Part shown: positions 56,006-64,000 of the stretch, one piece after another | How the letters are laid out: every line of letters starts with the position of its first letter | Numbering within the stretch: position 1 is the stretch's first letter | Source: Enterococcus quebecensis | GTDB lineage: Bacteria; Bacillota; Bacilli; Lactobacillales; Enterococcaceae | NCBI RefSeq assembly: GCF_001730365.1 | Contig: NZ_MIKB01000014.1 | Coordinates: 124,001-188,000, forward strand | DNA length: 64,000 bases | Direction: 5' to 3' | Notes under the pieces: model-generated | Database searches by the model: none | Seen by the model: the letters and a program-made list of their open reading frames with translations, nothing else | What the model was told of the DNA's origin: nothing | Program-made: the position numbers and the translations under genes

Positions 56006-56302
56006 CTCCTTAATATTTTTTGTTCTTGCTCAAAAATCTATTTTGTATTGGAATAGCCCTTTTACCTAAATTATTGATCGTAATTTTGTATGTATCTAAA
56101 AGAAGCTGTTCTAATACTCTTTAAATACTACAATCTCCAACTTTTTAAAAAAATTCCTTGTAAGCGCTTCATCGTCACTTTCGAGCATTTTTTTGATATT
56201 AGTTAACAAATACTTTCTTTTTTTGCAAATATAATCTAAAATATATTAAAATTATTTAATTAACTCGTTGCTTTTAATTATCCTAAACAAAGGAGGAGAT
56301 CG
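56006..56302. promoter_or_regulatory. Divergent control region between WxL operon and LytTR system
   Basis: About 300 A/T-rich bases that must carry the leftward WxL promoter and the rightward regulator promoter. TTGGAG with a GTATTA 17 bases on (leftward, around 56,135) is a possible WxL promoter. AgrA-type LytTR proteins bind paired 9-bp repeats, so this is the likely target region, but I could not fix the sites. Confidence 0.4.
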
Positions 56303-57055
56303 ATGACTCTCACTGCAAAAGTATACATAATAGAAGATGACAATGAATATAGAAAAGGAATTATCCAATCTTTACAAAGCTATCATTCTCGTTTTATTCA
56401 TTTTGAGGTTTCTCCTGTTGATAATCATTTATTTTTTATGGAGGAACTTCAAATACTTCCGATAAGTGATACAGATATTTTTATTTTTGATATCGATTTA
56501 AAAACTACTTTTTCTGGAATAGATTTAGCAATAGAGGTTCGCAAAAAAAATACCAAATGTATGATTATTTTTCTTACTAGCCTTGAAGATCAAGCCATTT
56601 CGATCATCAACAATAATATCTTTCCGTTAGGTTATCTTGTTAAAGATCTTTCGACGGCATCAAACTTGACCGAGTCGATTCAAACATTACTGACTAAAGT
56701 AGAGAATAATTTAAGAAGTTATTGGCGAAAAGATGAAGATGTTGTAATGTTGACCAATGGAACAGAAAATGTCTATCTTAATTGCAAAGATATTCTTTAT
56801 ATTGAATCATTAAAAGGAATGAGGGGAAGGATTTTAATCAAGACTTTGTCTGAAGATATTTTAATTGATGGACGAATTGGAAAAATAAAAACATTATTAG
56901 ATCAGCCTTATCTATTAACATCTTTGAAATCATACATTATTAACTTGTCCGCCATTACATTTGTAGATAGACGACATGGTATGATTACTTTTTCCGATGG
57001 TCAGGAATTGCTAGTCGGCATAAAAATTATTGACAAAATAAAAAAAATTTTATAG
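56303..57055 (+). CDS. LytTR-family response regulator, AgrA-like
   Basis: 250 residues. Receiver domain 1-125 with acidic pocket EDD (11-13), phosphoacceptor Asp in IFDIDL (about 63), FLTS and a Lys in LVKD. LytTR DNA-binding domain about 140-250 with LNCKDILYIES and the Lys-rich end. Divergent from the WxL operon and upstream of two sensor kinases, so it probably controls surface-protein expression. Confidence 0.92.
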   Translation: MTLTAKVYIIEDDNEYRKGIIQSLQSYHSRFIHFEVSPVDNHLFFMEELQILPISDTDIFIFDIDLKTTFSGIDLAIEVRKKNTKCMIIFLTSLEDQAISIINNNIFPLGYLVKDLSTASNLTESIQTLLTKVENNLRSYWRKDEDVVMLTNGTENVYLNCKDILYIESLKGMRGRILIKTLSEDILIDGRIGKIKTLLDQPYLLTSLKSYIINLSAITFVDRRHGMITFSDGQELLVGIKIIDKIKKIL

Positions 57056-57065
57056 GAGTCCTTTA

Positions 57066-58373
57066 TTGAATACGTCACTACTTACTTCTCTAATTGCTTT
57101 AAACTTTCTACAAATCATTTGGTTCGTGACCTATAAAAAATTACTAAACTTGCGTGAAAGTCTGATTTTAACGTGCTTTGTTCTCTTACAATTTACTTTA
57201 GCTTTTTTTATTAGTTATCAATACGTAACCATACTTAAACTCCCCTTCTATTTTTTCCAGTTTACTTTTTCTATGAGACGGTTAAAAAATTGGTTTATTC
57301 CTTCATTATTGATTAGTTTTGAGAACTCTTTAATTCTCTTATCTTGGATACCAACTCTAGATACATGGGATATTTTGTACATTAATCAACAAATTTCTAC
57401 TAGTACATATATGGCTTTTTTAGTTCTATTTATTTTTTTACAACAATTTCTACTTTTTTTATTTATTGTATTGACGAATTATTTAAATACACGATTTTCA
57501 TTTACGCATTCAATTGCTTTATTGCCTAAAAATTATAAATTCCTATCAACAATCTTTTTATTTTTTCTATTCTTATCTATCAATCTTAAACAGATCAGTG
57601 TTTTGAGTGGTGACCTTTCTTCCCTGTTCTACAGCTCATTTATTGTGATCGGTTATACCTTATTTATTGGATTTACGATCTTGATTTTAGTCAAATACAA
57701 CAATGAAAAACAATATATTGCTCTTTTATCGGAAACACACGACCGAGAAAAAAAGAAAATTACTCTTTCACATGAGTTTCGCAAAGATTATAAAGCTCTT
57801 TTACTCAGTTTAACTGGATATTTAGAGTCTGGAGATACAGAAAAAACCCTCGAACTGCTCCGTGGCATTATTGACTATTCTGATTCATTACTTACACCCA
57901 ATTTATATAAGAAAATATCAGTTATAGAAAATTTACCAATCCAAGGGCTTTTAACTAGTTTTTTAAATCGTTGTTTAGCTACAGGTGTCCAGATAGATTT
58001 ACAGATCACGGAAAAGCTAACCGATATTGATATGAATGTCGTTGATTTTATTCGCTGCTTCTCAATACTGTTAGATAATGCTTATGAAGCAACAGAAGTG
58101 GCTAATCAGCCTGAGATCGCTATTAACATCACTGGAAACACCCAAACAATAACTGTGGAAGTTGTAAATACTTTTGAGGAAAAGGAATCTATTCCTTTTA
58201 ATTCTCTTTTACAAAATAATTTTTCTACTAAAAAAGGTCATCAAGGTAAAGGACTGCATATCTTCTTGAGTATTTTGGATAATTATAAGCAAAGTAGCTA
58301 TAATATTTCTAAGAAAAACAATCATTTTATTGCTAAATTTACTATTCTTAAAAAACACGTTGATCATACGTAA
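57066..58373 (+). CDS. GHKL (AgrC-like) sensor protein lacking the phosphoacceptor His
   Basis: 435 residues from a TTG start behind ATAGGAG. Six membrane helices (1-225) and a cytoplasmic GHKL kinase region. The usual FRHDYxNIL box reads FRKDYKALL: Lys240 replaces the phosphorylated His. The ATPase part is intact: N-box ILLDNAYEA with Asn338, and a G-box HQGKGL. It therefore could phosphorylate a partner but not itself. Overlap-close to the second kinase gene. Confidence 0.85.
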   Translation: MNTSLLTSLIALNFLQIIWFVTYKKLLNLRESLILTCFVLLQFTLAFFISYQYVTILKLPFYFFQFTFSMRRLKNWFIPSLLISFENSLILLSWIPTLDTWDILYINQQISTSTYMAFLVLFIFLQQFLLFLFIVLTNYLNTRFSFTHSIALLPKNYKFLSTIFLFFLFLSINLKQISVLSGDLSSLFYSSFIVIGYTLFIGFTILILVKYNNEKQYIALLSETHDREKKKITLSHEFRKDYKALLLSLTGYLESGDTEKTLELLRGIIDYSDSLLTPNLYKKISVIENLPIQGLLTSFLNRCLATGVQIDLQITEKLTDIDMNVVDFIRCFSILLDNAYEATEVANQPEIAINITGNTQTITVEVVNTFEEKESIPFNSLLQNNFSTKKGHQGKGLHIFLSILDNYKQSSYNISKKNNHFIAKFTILKKHVDHT

Positions 58374-58386
58374 AAGGAGATTATTC

Positions 58387-59703
58387 ATGGACATATCTGT
58401 TTTTACTGGAATGCTTGCACTAAATTATCTCCAGACCATTTGGCTTTTAGGAAACAAAAAATTTACTTCTCCTTTTCAAACAACTGTTCTTTCTTCATTA
58501 TTAGTTTTTCAGTTTTTGTTGAGTTTATTCATTAAAGCTCCCTATATTTTGGGTGTTTTATTTCTTTTTTCAATTCTACATCCTATATTTATTATCCGTT
58601 ACTCAAATAATTGGCTGTCAATGGGGCTTTTTCTTTATTTAGAAAATTCCCTAGTTATTCTTGCTTGGTTGTTCACACATGATCTTTTGTTTTTCTTAGT
58701 TAAAACAGGAAAAGTTCCAGCGACTCTTTATCAGCAGTTTTCTCCTTTTTCTTTAGTAGCACAACAGCTATTGCTCCTTCTTTTGATTTTGTTGATTATA
58801 AAATTGGAATTCAGATATAAAATTTTTGACTCCATTTCCCAAATTCAAAAAAATTATAAAGTATCAGTAATCATTCTCACTATTCTTTTGATTATTCTAA
58901 GCATCCTGAGACATCTGTCCGTCGTTACATCTACTCTGATTACTTTTTTATACTTAACCTTTATTCTACTCACACTTAGTACCGTTTTTTTCCTTACAGC
59001 TTATTTATATAGTCGCTATTATTTGCAGCAAATAAAAAAGACCCTTTTATTTCAACGATATAATAATGAAATGGAACAAATTGCGCTGGCTGATGAATTT
59101 AGACATGATTATCGTAATATTTTGGTAAGTTTAATGAGTTATGTTGAGAAAGGTAAAACAAAAGAGGCATTGGCATATATTGCTTCAATTACCAATTACT
59201 CAAAGGATTTATTGGAAGATGATCAATATGAGCAGCTGAGCTATTTATTAATTCCTTCGGTGCAAGGATTGTTGATTCATTTTGTGGACAGGTGTAAAAC
59301 AAAAAACATCAAGCTTACAATTGTTATTCCTCAAACCATTCAGGAGATAGATATTTCTATTCGTTTAATTGATTTTATCCGTTGTCTATCTGCTAGCTTT
59401 GACTATGTACTAACTAAAAAAGACCTTAAACTGGAAGATGAAATCATTTTGACTGTAGAAAAAGAGAATGCCCATCTTTATGTTAGATTAACAAATATCG
59501 GAGAACAGCATATGTCCCTTACTGAAACTGCTGACTACGCGTTGAATAATAAAAGAGCTTTGAAAAATGCAGGGCTTAATAGTATCTCGAAGATTTTGGC
59601 TCAATATCGAGGAACCTCATTCTCTTTTTATGTTGATGAAGAGTATTTTTCAATTGAGTTTATCCTTGAAGTGAGTACTTCAGATTTAGTTGACATGGGT
59701 TAG
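58387..59703 (+). CDS. GHKL (AgrC-like) sensor protein with phosphoacceptor His but broken ATP site
   Basis: 438 residues from the ATG behind AAAAGGAG; paralogue of the previous gene (MDISVFTGMLALNYLQTIW against NTSLLTSLIALNFLQIIW). FRHDYRNIL is intact (His240), but the N-box reads ASFDYVLT with Tyr340 in place of the Mg/ATP-binding Asn, and the G-box reads KNAGL. It is expected to accept phosphate but not bind ATP well. Last gene before the island left end. Confidence 0.85.
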   Translation: MDISVFTGMLALNYLQTIWLLGNKKFTSPFQTTVLSSLLVFQFLLSLFIKAPYILGVLFLFSILHPIFIIRYSNNWLSMGLFLYLENSLVILAWLFTHDLLFFLVKTGKVPATLYQQFSPFSLVAQQLLLLLLILLIIKLEFRYKIFDSISQIQKNYKVSVIILTILLIILSILRHLSVVTSTLITFLYLTFILLTLSTVFFLTAYLYSRYYLQQIKKTLLFQRYNNEMEQIALADEFRHDYRNILVSLMSYVEKGKTKEALAYIASITNYSKDLLEDDQYEQLSYLLIPSVQGLLIHFVDRCKTKNIKLTIVIPQTIQEIDISIRLIDFIRCLSASFDYVLTKKDLKLEDEIILTVEKENAHLYVRLTNIGEQHMSLTETADYALNNKRALKNAGLNSISKILAQYRGTSFSFYVDEEYFSIEFILEVSTSDLVDMG

Positions 59704-59789
59704 TTAGGTGAATGTTCGAAGAAAATTTTTGTATAATGGTAAATAACTTAATTAAACTTTACAAGCCAGGAACAGACTAATTTCGATTC

Positions 59790-59825
59790 AAAAAGAAGAC
59801 CTACTGAGAATAGTAGGTCTTCTTT
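59790..59825. terminator. Left-end bidirectional terminator at adcC junction
   Basis: AAAGAAGACCTACT and complement around a 6-base GAGAAT loop, with A and T tracts on both sides. It ends the kinase transcript rightward and the adcA-adcC transcript leftward. Confidence 0.9.
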
Positions 59826-59887
59826 AAGTTTATTTGTACAAAACAAGATTGGTAGAAACAATGTTTTTATAGTATTTTCGTCTTAAT

Positions 59888-60577
59888 TCACACTGAATCT
59901 GAACTCATATGAAAGCATCTCCATTGTGAGTCCTCCTTCCGAACCAAACGAATTTGTCGATCTGCATAAGATTTGATATCTTCATGATCGTGTGTGATCA
60001 TCAAAATCGCCTTCCCATGATCATGGGCATTGTGTCTTAAAAGGCGATAGAATTCATTTCTAGACGTTTCATCCATTCCTGTTGTTGGTTCATCTAAAAT
60101 GAATAAATCCGGGTCTGTCGCAAAAATACGAGCTAAACTAATCCGTTGTTTTTGTCCACCGGAAAGCTCTCCGATTCGTTTATGACGCATCTCCCACATT
60201 CCTACTGCTTTCAATGCTTTTTCTACATGCTGATGGTCTCTTTTGGTTAATGGTTTAAACCAACGACCACGGGGAAAACGACCTGAACGAACTAGCTCGA
60301 TCACCGTACTTGGAAACCCCGCATTGAAAGAAGCCACTTGCTGAGGAATATAACCAATACTGAGCTTTTTTCCTGTTGTATTTTCTTTGGCGATTGTGAT
60401 CGCACCTTTTGTCGGCTTCAATAACCCCAAAGTACTTTTAATCAATGTAGACTTTGCGGCACCATTTTCACCAGTCAGGATTACAAATTCGCCCGGATCA
60501 ACATAATATGAAACACCTTCTAAGACTGGTTCATCATCATAATAAAATGTGAGGTCTTTGACTTCTAAGTAATGCAT
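59888..60577 (-). CDS. adcC: Zinc ABC transporter ATP-binding protein
   Basis: About 229 residues: Walker [18 protein letters not shown], Walker [20 protein letters not shown] positions the start at the second ATG (MHYLEV). The last codons are altered by the island: after the attachment core the frame reads DSV and stops, whereas the uninterrupted junction would stop two codons after the core's Met (FHMSS). The gene is otherwise whole. Note Ala in place of Gly in Walker A (GAAKST), a variation worth checking. Confidence 0.92.
   Translation of the reverse strand: MHYLEVKDLTFYYDDEPVLEGVSYYVDPGEFVILTGENGAAKSTLIKSTLGLLKPTKGAITIAKENTTGKKLSIGYIPQQVASFNAGFPSTVIELVRSGRFPRGRWFKPLTKRDHQHVEKALKAVGMWEMRHKRIGELSGGQKQRISLARIFATDPDLFILDEPTTGMDETSRNEFYRLLRHNAHDHGKAILMITHDHEDIKSYADRQIRLVRKEDSQWRCFHMSSDSV
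59901..59922 (-). repeat. Attachment core, adcC junction
   Basis: Exact 22-bp copy of the core at 30015, here inside the end of adcC and followed rightward by native AGGAGGACTCACA sequence that would have been the adcB ribosome-binding site. Confidence 0.9.
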
Positions 60578-60619
60578 GACCATTCTCCTTTTATAATAAA
60601 CTTATACACAACTGAAAGC

Positions 60620-60649
60620 CGGGATAAAAGCCTAATACTTTTTATCCCG
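60620..60649. other. Intra-operon hairpin between adcA and adcC
   Basis: CGGGATAAAA and its complement (10 bp) around a 10-base loop in the 82-base gap. There is no U-run on the minus strand, so it may stabilise adcA mRNA or tune expression rather than terminate. Confidence 0.5.
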
Positions 60650-60659
60650 CCTTTATTTT

Positions 60660-61625
60660 TTACTTAATACTTTTCTTCAAAGCGTCAAGATTAGCTTTCA
60701 TCACAGAAATATAATCTTCACCTTGATCTTGATCTTTTTTCGTAATACTTTCTAGCGGATTTAGCACTGCTAATTCAACACCTGTTTCACGCGCCAATGT
60801 TTCAGCAACTTTTGACGAAGCAGATGATTCAAAATAAATCACTGATACGTTGTGTTCTTTGATATATTTTTTCAACTCTGCCAAACGGCTCGGTGATGGT
60901 TCTTGGTCTGGAGAAATTCCAGCAATCGATTCTTGCGTTAATCCATATTGTTTTGCTAAGTAGCCAAATGCTGCGTGTTGCGTCACAAATGTTTTATTTT
61001 TAGCATTTGCAAAAGCTTCTTTGTATTCTGTATCTAACGCTTTTAATTTTTCAATATAGGCTGCTGCATTTTTGTCAAATGTTTCTTTTTTCTCTGGATA
61101 TTTTTTTACTAAAGCGTCACGAATAGCTTCAACCTCTTTTTGTGCTAAAACTGGATCTAACCAGACATGAGGATCCAGCTCGTGGTCATGATCATGTTCG
61201 TCATGGTCAGCTTCTTCATCGTGATCATGGTCATGTTCTTCTCCAGCCATCAAGTCAATCGAACCTGCTGCTTCTACAACAGCGACTTTCTTCTTATCCA
61301 CATTTTCCAAAACATCGTTGACCCATGTTTCTAATTCATGACTGTTGTAAACAAAGACATCGGCATCTGTTATTTTCGCAATATCTTTTGCACTTGGTTC
61401 ATAGTCATGAGGTTCTGTTCCAGCAGGGATCAACAACTGAACATCACCAGCATCGCCAACCACATTTTTAGCAAAATCATACATTGGATAAAAAGTTGTT
61501 ACGACTTTTATTGTATCACTTTTTCCAGATTTTTCTTGCTCTTTTGTTTCTCCACAAGCCCCTAAGACAAAAATTGTAGCTGTTAAAAGTAATCCAACCA
61601 TATATTTCCAGGTATTTTTTCTCAT
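60660..61625 (-). CDS. adcA: Zinc-binding lipoprotein of ABC transporter
   Basis: 321 residues from ATG 61625 (GGAG site; the longer frame reads through the promoter leader). Lipobox VLGAC (Cys24) and a His/Asp/Glu-rich loop (EHDHDHDEE...HDHDHELDPH) followed by HVWLDP typical of ZnuA/AdcA. Captures Zn2+ outside the membrane for AdcB and AdcC. Directly preceded by a Zur-box promoter. Confidence 0.94.
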   Translation of the reverse strand: MRKNTWKYMVGLLLTATIFVLGACGETKEQEKSGKSDTIKVVTTFYPMYDFAKNVVGDAGDVQLLIPAGTEPHDYEPSAKDIAKITDADVFVYNSHELETWVNDVLENVDKKKVAVVEAAGSIDLMAGEEHDHDHDEEADHDEHDHDHELDPHVWLDPVLAQKEVEAIRDALVKKYPEKKETFDKNAAAYIEKLKALDTEYKEAFANAKNKTFVTQHAAFGYLAKQYGLTQESIAGISPDQEPSPSRLAELKKYIKEHNVSVIYFESSASSKVAETLARETGVELAVLNPLESITKKDQDQGEDYISVMKANLDALKKSIK

Positions 61626-61656
61626 TTTGATTTCTCCATTTCGATTTATCTTATTC

Positions 61657-61719
61657 AAATCGTAACATTTACGATTTGTTAGCAAGAACTAATTTAACAG
61701 AAGGAAGAACTATCGTCAA
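61657..61719 (-). promoter_or_regulatory. Native Zur-box promoter of adcA
   Basis: -35 TTGACG (61719-61714), 16-base spacer, -10 TTAAAT (61697-61692), then a perfect palindrome AAATCGTAA-N3-TTACGATTT (61657-61677), matching the Bacillus-type Zur box. Zinc-bound Zur would block transcription. Reference for the three island copies. Confidence 0.88.
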
Positions 61720-61770
61720 GAGAAAATCTAAAAAATGAAAAAAGTATTTTATTATTTCCGATTTTTTGCT

Positions 61771-61809
61771 AAAAAAATGAAGAGTTGACTGAAATAAGCC
61801 CTCTTCATT
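61771..61809 (-). terminator. Terminator of ispE
   Basis: ATGAAGAG and CTCTTCAT around a 16-base loop, followed leftward by T7, six bases after the ispE stop. Confidence 0.75.
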
Positions 61810-61815
61810 TCTTGC

Positions 61816-62667
61816 TTATTTTAATGTTCGCACAATATAAACTTCGTCACAAAAGCCTTTCAAGCCATTGTATATACGTTGTGCTCGAGTTTTTTTCTCA
61901 CATAAAGCAAATACCGTTGGACCACTGCCACTCATTAACGCCGCATCCGCTCCATATTTCATCATACGGTCTTTGATTTGCTGTACCACTGGATGCCGTT
62001 TGATTGTCACATCTTCTAAAGTATTTCCGATTTTTTCAGTCATTAAATAGTAGTCATCTGTTTCGATCGCTTGTTTCAATCCAGCAATATCAGGATGCTG
62101 TACACTATTGAATGATAAACTACCAAATATTGAACTAGTAGAAACACTCATCTTAGGCTTCACCATAACAACCCAACACTGAGGCATTGGCGGTAAAAAC
62201 TCGATTTTTTCTCCACGTCCTGTGACAAACGCCGTCCCGCCATGAATACAATAAGGGACATCTGAACCAATCTTACTTCCTAGTTCTGCAAGCTCTTCTA
62301 AAGACAAGCCTAGATTCCATAATCGATTCAACCCTCGCAATGCAGCAGCACAATCGCTACTACCGCCAGCTAAACCAGCTGCGACAGGTATTTTTTTTTC
62401 TATATAAATTTTGACTCCTTGAGTAAGATGAAATGTGTTTTTCAGTAGTTCTGCGGCCTGATACACATGGTTTCTTCTATCTACTGGTAAAAAGGAGCTA
62501 TCTGTTTCGACCACTATCTCATTTTTCGGTAATAACTTAAAAGTCAACCGATCGGCTAAATCTACGCTAGCCATGATCATCTCTAATTCATGATAACCAT
62601 CGTTTCTTTTATAGAGAGCATCCAACCCCAAATTAATTTTTGCGGGCGCTTTTTCTATGATTTCCAT
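61816..62667 (-). CDS. ispE: 4-diphosphocytidyl-2-C-methyl-D-erythritol kinase-like protein
   Basis: 283 residues of the GHMP kinase family: N-terminal KAPAKINLGLD, ATP loop PVAAGLAGGSSDCAAAL (about 93-109) and MSGSGPTVFAL. IspE belongs to the MEP isoprenoid pathway, but enterococci make isoprenoids by the mevalonate route, so this conserved orphan probably has another role. No other MEP gene is visible here. Confidence 0.88.
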   Translation of the reverse strand: MEIIEKAPAKINLGLDALYKRNDGYHELEMIMASVDLADRLTFKLLPKNEIVVETDSSFLPVDRRNHVYQAAELLKNTFHLTQGVKIYIEKKIPVAAGLAGGSSDCAAALRGLNRLWNLGLSLEELAELGSKIGSDVPYCIHGGTAFVTGRGEKIEFLPPMPQCWVVMVKPKMSVSTSSIFGSLSFNSVQHPDIAGLKQAIETDDYYLMTEKIGNTLEDVTIKRHPVVQQIKDRMMKYGADAALMSGSGPTVFALCEKKTRAQRIYNGLKGFCDEVYIVRTLK

Positions 62668-63030
62668 TCTTTTTCACCTATCTAATCCCAATACCTGACC
62701 AACTTCACAATCTTTTAAATTCTAACATATGTTGTTGGAGAAGTATATAATTGTTGAAAAATTGATATAGTTTTGCGTTAACTATCTTATTTCTAATTTC
62801 CAACTAAAAAATAGTTAAAATTCGAAGTCACATACACATCTTAGATGTAAAAAAGTATTGATAAACTGTTTATTCACCGTTTTTTAAGTCCCAGTAGCAT
62901 TTTCTAAAAGTCTACTTGCATCTAATTTTTGTACTTGCAACTAGTATGTATCCCACAAACGCTGTATCTTAGCTATCTCACACATTCCGGAAGACTGTTT
63001 TTAAACAATTTAACCTTACAGATAACAATA
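62668..63030. other. Intergenic region veg-ispE
   Basis: About 360 A/T-rich bases between the veg terminator and ispE. Presumably contains the ispE promoter; no gene or strong structure seen. Confidence 0.4.
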
Positions 63031-63070
63031 AAAAAGTAGAGTCAAAGCGATATCGCTTTGACTCTACTTT
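63031..63070 (-). terminator. Perfect palindromic terminator of veg
   Basis: AAAAGTAGAGTCAAAGCGAT and its exact complement, a 20-bp stem without a real loop, 8 bases after the veg stop. Confidence 0.88.
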
Positions 63071-63077
63071 TAAAACT

Positions 63078-63323
63078 TTAAACTGCTTCACTGACAAATT
63101 CAATCTCTACTGTGCGTGTCAACACATCAGAATAACTATAAGAAACTCGTTCAAATGAGTTTTCATCTGGATCTAAATCTACAACGAAGACAGATGGATA
63201 CGTTTCTGTCAAAATACCTTTACGTTCAGTTTGGCGCTTTCTGCCGGTCTGAGCAACTAATGTGATTTGGCTGCCGATACGACATTCTAGATCTTTTTTA
63301 ATTGACGCTAAAGTTGTTGGCAT
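63078..63323 (-). CDS. veg: Veg protein
   Basis: 81 residues, matching the B. subtilis Veg family (ETYPSVFVVDLDPDENSFERVSYSYSDVLT). GAGGTG stands 6 bases before the ATG of MPTTLASIKKDL; longer in-frame starts lack a site and extend beyond the family. Veg is linked to biofilm control in Bacillus. Its position before ispE is the conserved Firmicute order. Confidence 0.93.
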   Translation of the reverse strand: MPTTLASIKKDLECRIGSQITLVAQTGRKRQTERKGILTETYPSVFVVDLDPDENSFERVSYSYSDVLTRTVEIEFVSEAV

Positions 63324-63456
63324 TGCATTCACCTCAAATTCCATTGTACCACGTAATAATAAAAATAACAAGTTTACCATAGCAGAAAATTAATTGCAAC
63401 TAATTATAATTTATAAACCGATAATTATTTGATGTGAAAAAATCCAATGTTCTCAT

Positions 63457-63981
63457 TTAATCATAAATTATTGCTTTCAACTTCTTTTTAGCCCGATCAT
63501 AAGCACTTCTAACTGTTATTTCACGACTAGCTGTATCTTTTGCTATCTCTTCCAACTCTTTACCATTCATGTATTCCTGAAACGTTACTCGCTCAAATGG
63601 AGACAACACGATTGGTAATTGCTCCAACTTCTCTCTAATGATCATTTGCTCTAATACATCTGCCTCTTCCGCCCCAATATAATCAAAAAAAGATTCTCCC
63701 TGTTTCTCTACTTTTTGATCTAAAGAGACCGATTGTACATCGATCGTACGTTTAATTGCACACTGTTTTCTGACTAAACTGCGAATATGATTTTCAAAAT
63801 TTGACTTAAAAAATTTCCCAATAGAAACATTATGAACTTCCTCATAGCGTTCCAGTGATCGATGGAAAATGATTCGTCCTTCCTGAATCCAGTCTTCGCG
63901 ATCAAAGTCTTTCAAGTAATACTTTTTCTGAAACTTATATACGACTGGATAATATTTCCGATATAAACAATCAAATGCCAA
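63457..63981 (-). CDS. Sigma-70 family factor, SigH/ComX-type
   Basis: 174 residues from a TTG start (GGGAGATACA before it). Region 2 contains FDREDWIQEGRIIFHRSL; region 4 near the end (LEEIAKDTASREITVRSAYDRAKKKLK) is a recognisable helix-turn-helix. Similar small sigma factors in lactic bacteria resemble SigH/ComX and may govern competence-like genes. The start is near the window edge but complete. Confidence 0.8.
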   Translation of the reverse strand: MAFDCLYRKYYPVVYKFQKKYYLKDFDREDWIQEGRIIFHRSLERYEEVHNVSIGKFFKSNFENHIRSLVRKQCAIKRTIDVQSVSLDQKVEKQGESFFDYIGAEEADVLEQMIIREKLEQLPIVLSPFERVTFQEYMNGKELEEIAKDTASREITVRSAYDRAKKKLKAIIYD

Positions 63982-64000
63982 TGTATCTCCCTTTAAAATG

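Larger units (their letters stand above)
30015..59922 (-). mobile_element. Tandem array of integrative islands splitting adcC from adcB
   Basis: A 29.9-kb accretion bounded and subdivided by direct copies of a 22-bp core (at 30015, 37483, 39750 and 59901). Three right ends (30.0, 37.5, 39.8 kb) share GAGAACA repeats, a Zur-box promoter and integrase sequence. Left ends at 59.9, 39.7, 37.4 and a degenerate one at 31.8 kb share a terminator, a conserved ACAAAACAAGATTG block and the approach to the core; a fifth partial left end is at 38.2 kb. No relaxase, conjugation, replication or capsid gene was seen, so these are non-conjugative islands, all apparently defective for their own integrase. Confidence 0.88.

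Noticed and set aside
56160-56175. cre-like TGTAAGCGCTTCA upstream of the WxL operon
   Set aside because: One base too short and asymmetric against the cre consensus; too weak to call.
30015-59922. CRISPR-like reading of the repeated 22-bp cores and end sequences
   Set aside because: Spacing is kilobases and irregular, cores coincide with the adcB start, and flanks are conserved island ends; no cas genes.
30015-59922. Integrative conjugative element or prophage
   Set aside because: No relaxase, coupling protein, type IV secretion, replication, capsid or lysis module is present.

Overview
The window is chromosomal DNA of a low-GC Firmicute, almost certainly an Enterococcus of the wider E. 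faecalis group. This rests on recognisable products and gene order: a sigH/comX-type sigma factor, veg, an orphan ispE, a Zur-regulated adcA-adcC-adcB zinc transporter, purR, glmU and prs, together with WxL surface-protein operons, LPXTG-type anchoring and enterococcal intergenic repeats. I cannot name the species from sequence alone.

Layout. 1-4.3 kb: a catabolic operon read leftward (MFS transporter, L-serine dehydratase beta and alpha, M20 amidohydrolase) behind a cre-like operator. 4.4-10.2 kb: a small basic protein, an AraC/GH39-type regulator, and a divergent 6-phospho-beta-glycosidase plus PTS IIC. 10.2-12.6 kb: rnfD, rnfC and a 30-residue membrane peptide. 12.9-20.7 kb: prs, a two-module cell-wall nucleotidase, glmU, and a FusB-type EF-G-binding protein behind a leader peptide and attenuator. 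20.7-22 kb: small ORFs, several terminators and a duplicated structured RNA. 22-24.4 kb: M20 deacylase and purR. 24.5-29.1 kb: a self-contained bacteriocin cluster (peptide, C39 ABC exporter, small protein, HlyD-like accessory).

The most striking region is 30.0-59.9 kb. The zinc operon has been cut between adcC (59.9 kb) and adcB (30.0 kb) by a tandem array of integrative islands. Four exact copies of a 22-bp attachment core, all in direct orientation, lie at 30,015, 37,483, 39,750 and 59,901, with a degenerate fifth at 31,851. The core is the overlap of adcC's 3' end and adcB's start. Every island 'right end' carries an outward sigma-A promoter with a Zur-box-like operator, a ribosome-binding site and a TTG-initiated copy of the adcB start. 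Every 'left end' carries an inverted-repeat terminator with GAGAACA-type repeats. The islands therefore supply a replacement zinc-regulated promoter for the gene they sever. Integrase genes remain only as fossils (one multiply broken copy with an intact-looking DUF3173 gene, two 3' remnants).

Island cargo. Nearest adcB: a CHAP-domain protein with five near-identical repeats and decayed glycosyltransferase genes. Middle: a papain-like (staphopain-type) protein lacking its catalytic Cys half, plus a small membrane protein. Largest, 39.75-59.9 kb: a WxL surface operon (four small WxL proteins, a DUF916/DUF3324 anchor protein, two LRR-WxL proteins, an M60-metallopeptidase-WxL protein and an LPQTG protein whose stop codon is missing). 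Beside it lies an AgrA-like response regulator and two GHKL kinases whose key residues are lost in a complementary way.

59.9-64 kb returns to core genes: adcC, adcA, ispE, veg and a sigma factor. All calls come from reading the sequence; no database search was run.
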